Shown: in pieces, positions 60,063 through 64,000 of the stretch
Numbering within the stretch: position 1 is the first letter of the stretch
Layout of the letters: each line of letters opens with the position of its first letter
DNA from: Mycobacterium gallinarum
Lineage (GTDB): Bacteria > Actinomycetota > Actinomycetes > Mycobacteriales > Mycobacteriaceae
DNA: 64,000 nucleotides
Direction: 5' to 3'
Assembly: GCF_010726765.1 (NCBI RefSeq)
Contig: NZ_AP022601.1
Location: 4,464,001 to 4,528,000 of the forward strand
Position numbers and translations under genes: made by a program
The notes under the pieces: generated by a model
What the model was told of the DNA's origin: nothing
What the model saw: the letters and a program-made list of their open reading frames with translations, nothing else
Database searches by the model: none

Positions 60063-61706
60063 TCAGTGCGGCTGACGGGCCACATGGGTGCGAGCGTGGC
60101 GGATCGCTTCATCGAGCGAGTCCAGCAGATGGTTCTCGTGACGAAGGGTCTCGAAGACACCGACGTTGGTCAGCAAGTCCATGTGCTCGTCCCGAACGCC
60201 CTTGATGATCACCGTGATGCCGCGAGCTTCCAGCTCGGTGCAGATCTGCGCGAGCGTGTGCGCGCCGGTGGCATCCAGCATGCCCAGCTGAGACATCCGG
60301 ATGATCACCACGGATGTATGGGGATGATCGGCGTCGACGATCGCGCTCGAGATACGTTCAGCCACGCCGAAAAACATTGCGCCATCAAGTCGCAGAAGAG
60401 CGATCTGTTCATCGCCGGGGCGGTAGACATCCGGAAGGTCCTCGCGGACGACGCTGCTGCGCCGCGCCACGGCACGTAACGCGAAGAATGCCGCGACGAC
60501 GATGCCGATCTCGACGGCCTCCACCAGATCGAAGCACACCGTGATTGCGGCGGTGAGGATGAACGTCAATGCGTCCGACCGGGTGGATCGCAGGATCTTG
60601 CGGACAGTGCCCGCCGAGATCATCCGGAACGAGGTCACCATGAGTACACCTGCCAACGCGGACAACGGGATTGCCGACACCGGTCCCGTCGCGAGATATA
60701 CGACAGCGAGCAATACGAGCGAATGCACGATCGCCGAGACTCGCGTGCGCGCGCCGGAGCGGACGTTGACGGCGGTACGCGCGATGGCACCGGTCGCGGG
60801 CATACCGCCGAACGCACCCGAGGCGACCGAAGCCAAGCCCTGGCCGACCAACTCGCGGTCGGGATCGTAGGGACCCGTGGGTGCCATGGTCGCGGCGACC
60901 CGTGCGGACAAGAGTGATTCGATTGCCGCCAGCGCAGCGATCGCCAATGCGGCACCCACCAGCGTGCGCATGGCGGCCCCGTCAGCATGTGGCAGTACGG
61001 GTGTGGGCAGGCGCGAAGGCAGTTCGCCGATGCTGGCCACCGAGATGCCGAACGCCGCGACGGCCAACGTCACGACAACCACGGCTGTGAGCGATTCCGG
61101 AATACCGCGGTGCAGGCGGGGCAGTATCACCATCGAAACGGCGACAACCCCAACGACACCAAGGGTTTTCGCCGCGGATGCCCATTCGATGTGACTGACG
61201 GCGGCCCACGCGGCGCTCAGTGTGCGGCTACCGGCCGGAATGCCTTGCCCGAGCGCGGCGGGTATCTGTTGCAGGAAAATGATCGCCGCGATGCCGAGCG
61301 TGAATCCCTCGATGACGGGCCACGGGATGAAGGTGACCGCCCGGCCGAGGCCGGTCAGGCCGGCGGCGAGGACGAGTATGCCGGCGAGCACCGTCACCAG
61401 CGCGACGCTGGCCAGGCCAAATTGGGCGACGACGGGTGCCAAGACCACAGCCATCGCACCCGTCGGCCCCGAAACCTGCACGTGCGAACCGCCGAAGACT
61501 GCGGCGACCAGGCCGGCCACCACCGCCGTGATCAACCCGGCGGCCGCGCCGACTCCGGAGCTGATGCCGAATGCCAGCGCCAGCGGCAGCGCGACGACAC
61601 CGACGGTGACGCCGGCCAGGATGTCACGGCGCCACGACGACCCCAGTTCCGCATAGTCGCGTCGGTTAGGCAACAGGCGGGCGAGATCGCCGACTGCGGC
61701 GATCAC
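60063..61706 (-). CDS. SulP-family anion transporter with STAS domain
   Basis: 547 residues from GTG 61706, overlapping the stop of the ArsR gene (GTGA). About ten to twelve helices in residues 25-420 with the SulP signature (DILAGVTVGVVALPLALAF, then VSGPTGAMAVVL and GGMPATGAIARTAVNVRSGARTRVSAI). A C-terminal STAS domain (about 435-540) has IRMSQLGMLDATGAHTL. Family members carry sulfate, bicarbonate or related anions. Being coupled to an ArsR-type regulator suggests regulation by metal or redox state; anion identity not predictable. Some mycobacterial SulP proteins are fused to carbonic anhydrase; this one is not. Confidence 0.9.
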   Translation of the reverse strand: MIAAVGDLARLLPNRRDYAELGSSWRRDILAGVTVGVVALPLALAFGISSGVGAAAGLITAVVAGLVAAVFGGSHVQVSGPTGAMAVVLAPVVAQFGLASVALVTVLAGILVLAAGLTGLGRAVTFIPWPVIEGFTLGIAAIIFLQQIPAALGQGIPAGSRTLSAAWAAVSHIEWASAAKTLGVVGVVAVSMVILPRLHRGIPESLTAVVVVTLAVAAFGISVASIGELPSRLPTPVLPHADGAAMRTLVGAALAIAALAAIESLLSARVAATMAPTGPYDPDRELVGQGLASVASGAFGGMPATGAIARTAVNVRSGARTRVSAIVHSLVLLAVVYLATGPVSAIPLSALAGVLMVTSFRMISAGTVRKILRSTRSDALTFILTAAITVCFDLVEAVEIGIVVAAFFALRAVARRSSVVREDLPDVYRPGDEQIALLRLDGAMFFGVAERISSAIVDADHPHTSVVIIRMSQLGMLDATGAHTLAQICTELEARGITVIIKGVRDEHMDLLTNVGVFETLRHENHLLDSLDEAIRHARTHVARQPH

Positions 61707-62080
61707 TGGTCACGACCAAGGGGCGGGAGTCTCTGCAGCGCTTCCCACTGGTCGCGGTGCGCACCGAGGACATCGGTGAGGAAACTCCTCGCGATGACGA
61801 GCAGTTCGGAGATCTTGGGATGCGCGAGCTCGTAGTACACCGCGTTGCCGACGCGCTGCGCGGTGACAACGTGGTGCCGCTTGAGTACGGCGAGGTGCTG
61901 GGACAACAGGGTCGGTTCCAGCTCGGTGTCGGCGAGGATCTCACCGACCGACGTGGCTCGGTCGCTGGCCGACAAGATCTCGAGCACCCGAATGCGCGCC
62001 GGATGGGCGAGCGCCTTGAACAAGTTGGCCTTGATTTCGTAGAGCGGTAGCTCGGGACCACTTGAGAAGGGATGCGGCAT
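61703..62080 (-). CDS. ArsR-family regulator coupled to the SulP gene
   Basis: 125 residues. Winged-helix ArsR: LFKALAHPARIRVLEILSASDRATSVGEILADTELEPTLLSQHLAVLKRHHVVTAQRVGNAVYYEL. The recognition helix is TLLSQHLAVLKRHHVV. There is no Cys in the protein, so thiolate metal sites (alpha3, alpha3N) of ArsR/CadC/CmtR type are excluded; His and Asp residues at the C-terminus might form an alpha5-type site, or it senses something else. It precedes and overlaps the SulP gene and is probably its repressor. Confidence 0.9.
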   Translation of the reverse strand: MPHPFSSGPELPLYEIKANLFKALAHPARIRVLEILSASDRATSVGEILADTELEPTLLSQHLAVLKRHHVVTAQRVGNAVYYELAHPKISELLVIARSFLTDVLGAHRDQWEALQRLPPLGRDQ

Positions 62081-62196
62081 TCCTACAACCTAGCCAATTG
62101 ATGGATTGAACGAATTCGCAATCGATGGTATCGAGGTCCACGCCGTGGACGCAAACCGCGGGTTCGACGCCGGCCCTGACCGGGCACACTGAAACC

Positions 62197-63201
62197 ATGG
62201 ATCCGGTCATCGCCCTGCGCCAGATTGCCTACTACAAGGACCGGGCGCGGGAGGACCCCCGCCGGGTGATGGCCTACCGGAACGCCGCCGACATCGTCGA
62301 GGCGTTGACGGATGCCGAGCGTGATCGTCACGGCGCGGCCAACAGCTGGCAGTCGCTGTCGGGCATCGGGCCCAAGACCGCGAAGGTCATCGCGCAGGCC
62401 TGGGCTGGCGGCGAACCCGACGTGCTTGTCGAATTACGCTCGAACGCAGTCGATCTCGGGGGCGGCGATCTCCGCACCGCCCTGCGCGGCGATCTGCATG
62501 TGCACTCGAACTGGTCCGACGGTTCGGCGCCGATCGAGGAGATGATGCTGGCGGCAATGGAATTGGGCCATGAGTACTGCGCGCTGACCGATCACTCGCC
62601 GCGGCTGCGCGTGGCCAACGGGCTCTCACCCGAGCGACTACGCGAACAACTGGACGTGATCGACGAGATCCGCGAGTTGGTCGCGCCGATGCGCATTCTG
62701 ACCGGAATCGAGGTCGACATCCTCGACGACGGGTCGCTCGACCAGGAGGACGAACTGCTCGAGCGCCTCGACGTCGTGGTGGCCAGCGTGCATTCCAAGC
62801 TGTCCATGGATTCGACCGCGATGACCCGTCGCATGCTCAAGGCCGTGGCCAATCCGCATACCGATGTTCTGGGCCACTGCACCGGACGGTTGGTGACCGG
62901 CGGTCGAGGTGTGCGGCCCGAATCGAAGTTCGACGCCGAGAAGGTCTTCACCGCGTGTTACGACAACGGCACGGCCGTCGAGATCAACTCGCGGCCCGAG
63001 CGTCGGGATCCGCCGACCCGCCTGCTGAACCTCGCGCTCGAGATCGGCTGCGTCTTCTCCATCGACACCGACTCGCACGCGCCGGGACAGCTTGAGTTTC
63101 TGGGCTACGGTGCACAGCGTGCGCTGGACGCGGGGGTGCCGGCCGAGCGGATCGTCAATACGTGGCCGGCCGACAAGCTGTTGGACTGGACCAGCTCGTA
63201 G
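62197..63201 (+). CDS. PHP-domain phosphoesterase (PolX C-terminal-like)
   Basis: 334 residues from ATG 62197. An N-terminal helical part with a helix-hairpin-helix (LSGIGPKTAKVIAQAW, about 50-65) and a C-terminal PHP domain (about 110-330): RGDLHVHSNWSDG, YCALTDHSPR, LTGIEVDIL, VHSKLSMDSTAMTRRML, DVLGHCTGR and FSIDTDSHAPGQL give the His and Asp set of a trinuclear metal site. It is the arrangement found at the end of bacterial family X DNA polymerases without the polymerase. Probably a DNA 3'-end or other phosphoesterase in repair. It lies two genes from the Y-family polymerase. Confidence 0.87.
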   Translation: MDPVIALRQIAYYKDRAREDPRRVMAYRNAADIVEALTDAERDRHGAANSWQSLSGIGPKTAKVIAQAWAGGEPDVLVELRSNAVDLGGGDLRTALRGDLHVHSNWSDGSAPIEEMMLAAMELGHEYCALTDHSPRLRVANGLSPERLREQLDVIDEIRELVAPMRILTGIEVDILDDGSLDQEDELLERLDVVVASVHSKLSMDSTAMTRRMLKAVANPHTDVLGHCTGRLVTGGRGVRPESKFDAEKVFTACYDNGTAVEINSRPERRDPPTRLLNLALEIGCVFSIDTDSHAPGQLEFLGYGAQRALDAGVPAERIVNTWPADKLLDWTSS

Positions 63202-63208
63202 GCCTTCC

Positions 63209-63499
63209 TCAGGTGGACGTGGTGAACGGATTGTGTTCTGCCAGTAGCTTTTCCATTCGCGCCTCGTCCAGCCGAACTCGAATGGTGGCGGCTTCTTCCT
63301 GATCTCGAATGACCTTCGCCAGGGTGAACGCGCTGGTGACCAGGAACAGGACCGTCATGGCGAGGAACATCCGTTGCCACATGTCCAGGGGCAGGAAGAC
63401 GATCCCGCCGAGTACGCCAAGGAGGCTGACGCCGAACGCGATGGCGGCCTGCAGAAAGAACGCGGCGGTGTTATTCGACGGAGCATTCAAAGTGTTCAT
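63209..63499 (-). CDS. Small YiaA/YiaB-like membrane protein
   Basis: 96 residues with two transmembrane helices (about 13-35 and 43-63: AAFFLQAAIAFGVSLLGVLG and MWQRMFLAMTVLFLVTSAFTLAK) joined by a short PLDMWQR loop, matching the yiaAB two-helix domain. The C-terminal 30 residues are charged and helical. Function of YiaA/B proteins is not established; stress-linked expression in E. coli. It converges with the PHP gene. Confidence 0.8.
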   Translation of the reverse strand: MNTLNAPSNNTAAFFLQAAIAFGVSLLGVLGGIVFLPLDMWQRMFLAMTVLFLVTSAFTLAKVIRDQEEAATIRVRLDEARMEKLLAEHNPFTTST

Positions 63500-63565
63500 G
63501 GGTTTCAGCCTGGCGTGACGGCGGCACCGGCGGCTGAGTGAGATTACTCAATTCGTAAGTCCCGG

Positions 63566-64000
63566 TCAGTCCGGCAGGTGCGGCATCTCGAGCCCCGGAT
63601 CGCGCCCGAGCAGGACGCCGCGCATCACGGCGGCGTTGCCGTAGCGCTTCCGCACCTGGTCGACGGCGTCGTCCAACGCGATGACGTCGTGGGCGGGTGC
63701 GGGCGGGAACGGCAGCTCCAGTTGCTGTGCGCCGTCGCGGTCGATGTTGGACACGGCGAAACCCACGAGGGTCAGGCCGCGTTCGGCGATCAGCGGGGCG
63801 GCCGACGTGACGAGCGTGCGTGCGGCGTCGAGAATCATGTCGGTCGACGCGGTTGCCCGCGGCATGGTGTGGGACCGGGTCGCGCGACTGAAGTCGTCGA
63901 AACGCAGGCGCAGCACCACAGTTCGTCCGGTGCGGCCGGCCTTGCGCATGCGGCGGGTGATCCGGTCGACGAGGTTGACGACGACGGCATCGACCTCCGC
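63566..64000 (-). CDS. dinB: DNA polymerase IV (Y family), C-terminal part cut by window edge
   Basis: The last 144 residues of a Y-family polymerase, read leftward from beyond the window. It contains the end of the little-finger domain (RTVVLRLRFDDFSRATRSHTMP, then ILDAARTLVTSAAPLIAERGLTLVGFAVSNID) and a QLELPF segment, which fits a beta-clamp-binding motif. Catalytic residues are outside. Mycobacteria have two or three DinB types (Rv1537, Rv3056 and others); this C-terminus alone does not decide which. Translesion synthesis polymerase. Confidence 0.9.
   Translation of the reverse strand, partial: AEVDAVVVNLVDRITRRMRKAGRTGRTVVLRLRFDDFSRATRSHTMPRATASTDMILDAARTLVTSAAPLIAERGLTLVGFAVSNIDRDGAQQLELPFPPAPAHDVIALDDAVDQVRKRYGNAAVMRGVLLGRDPGLEMPHLPD

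Noticed and set aside
62105..62122. CGAATTCG-centred repeat upstream of the ArsR gene
   Set aside because: The outer arms ATTG/CAAT are off-centre by two bases, so symmetry is limited to the 8-base core, which is likely by chance.

Overview
The window is a GC-rich chromosomal segment from the family Mycobacteriaceae, most likely a fast-growing Mycolicibacterium-type species. Evidence from remembered sequences: a PncA that keeps the M. tuberculosis metal and catalytic residues at the same positions, a Dps of the M. smegmatis type, an antigen-85-like esterase, 13E12-type HNH genes, a GltB/GltD pair very close to Rv3859c/Rv3858c, and a block (TetR, CYP138-like P450s, MsrA, SnoaL-like protein, epimerase) in the order of Rv0135c to Rv0139. 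GTG starts and 4-base stop/start overlaps are common. No rRNA, tRNA, CRISPR array, insertion sequence or prophage was recognised. Both ends cut genes: glgX on the left and a Y-family DNA polymerase on the right.

Layout. 1-8.4 kb: glgX end, a crotonase, then a coupled leftward operon (polytopic protein, small membrane protein, cupredoxin-like lipoprotein, second polytopic protein carrying a frameshift, pncA), a zinc alcohol dehydrogenase and an acyl-CoA dehydrogenase. 8.4-12.9 kb: small genes, an HNH/13E12 pair under an SOS box, flavin/F420 proteins. 12.9-18.2 kb: a glycosyltransferase, methyltransferase and alpha-barrel enzyme operon, a second methyltransferase and a TetR gene, linked by two copies of one palindrome. 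17.5-24.6 kb: the Rv0135c-Rv0139-like block with two tandem P450s, msrB/msrA and a KstR-type box. 24.6-31.7 kb: large LuxR regulator, SDR plus ECF sigma factor, amidohydrolase, methyltransferase, crotonase. 31.7-37.3 kb: FHA/double-HTH protein, PknH-like kinase and three lipoproteins. 37.4-46.3 kb: oxidoreductase, DNA glycosylase, dps, Ag85-like esterase, an acyltransferase/CDP-alcohol transferase pair with related N-termini, an aquaporin remnant, bicupin and thioesterase. 46.3-55.8 kb: copper P-type ATPase under a CsoR-type palindrome, gltBD, polysaccharide deacetylase. 55.9-64 kb: a 48-residue ORF, LLM oxidoreductase, K+/H+ antiporter with divergent TrkA protein, ArsR-SulP pair, PHP phosphoesterase, YiaAB-like protein and dinB.

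The most coherent possible new systems are (i) the TetR-controlled glycosyltransferase/methyltransferase/alpha-barrel cluster, where the same palindromic core sits at the promoter of the operon and at the regulator's own start; (ii) the kinase/FHA-HTH/lipoprotein locus, which resembles PknH-EmbR in logic but uses a different DNA-binding domain; and (iii) the membrane lipid pair whose CDP-alcohol phosphotransferase lacks two of the four motif aspartates. Homology statements rest on recognition of motifs and remembered relatives; no database search was run.
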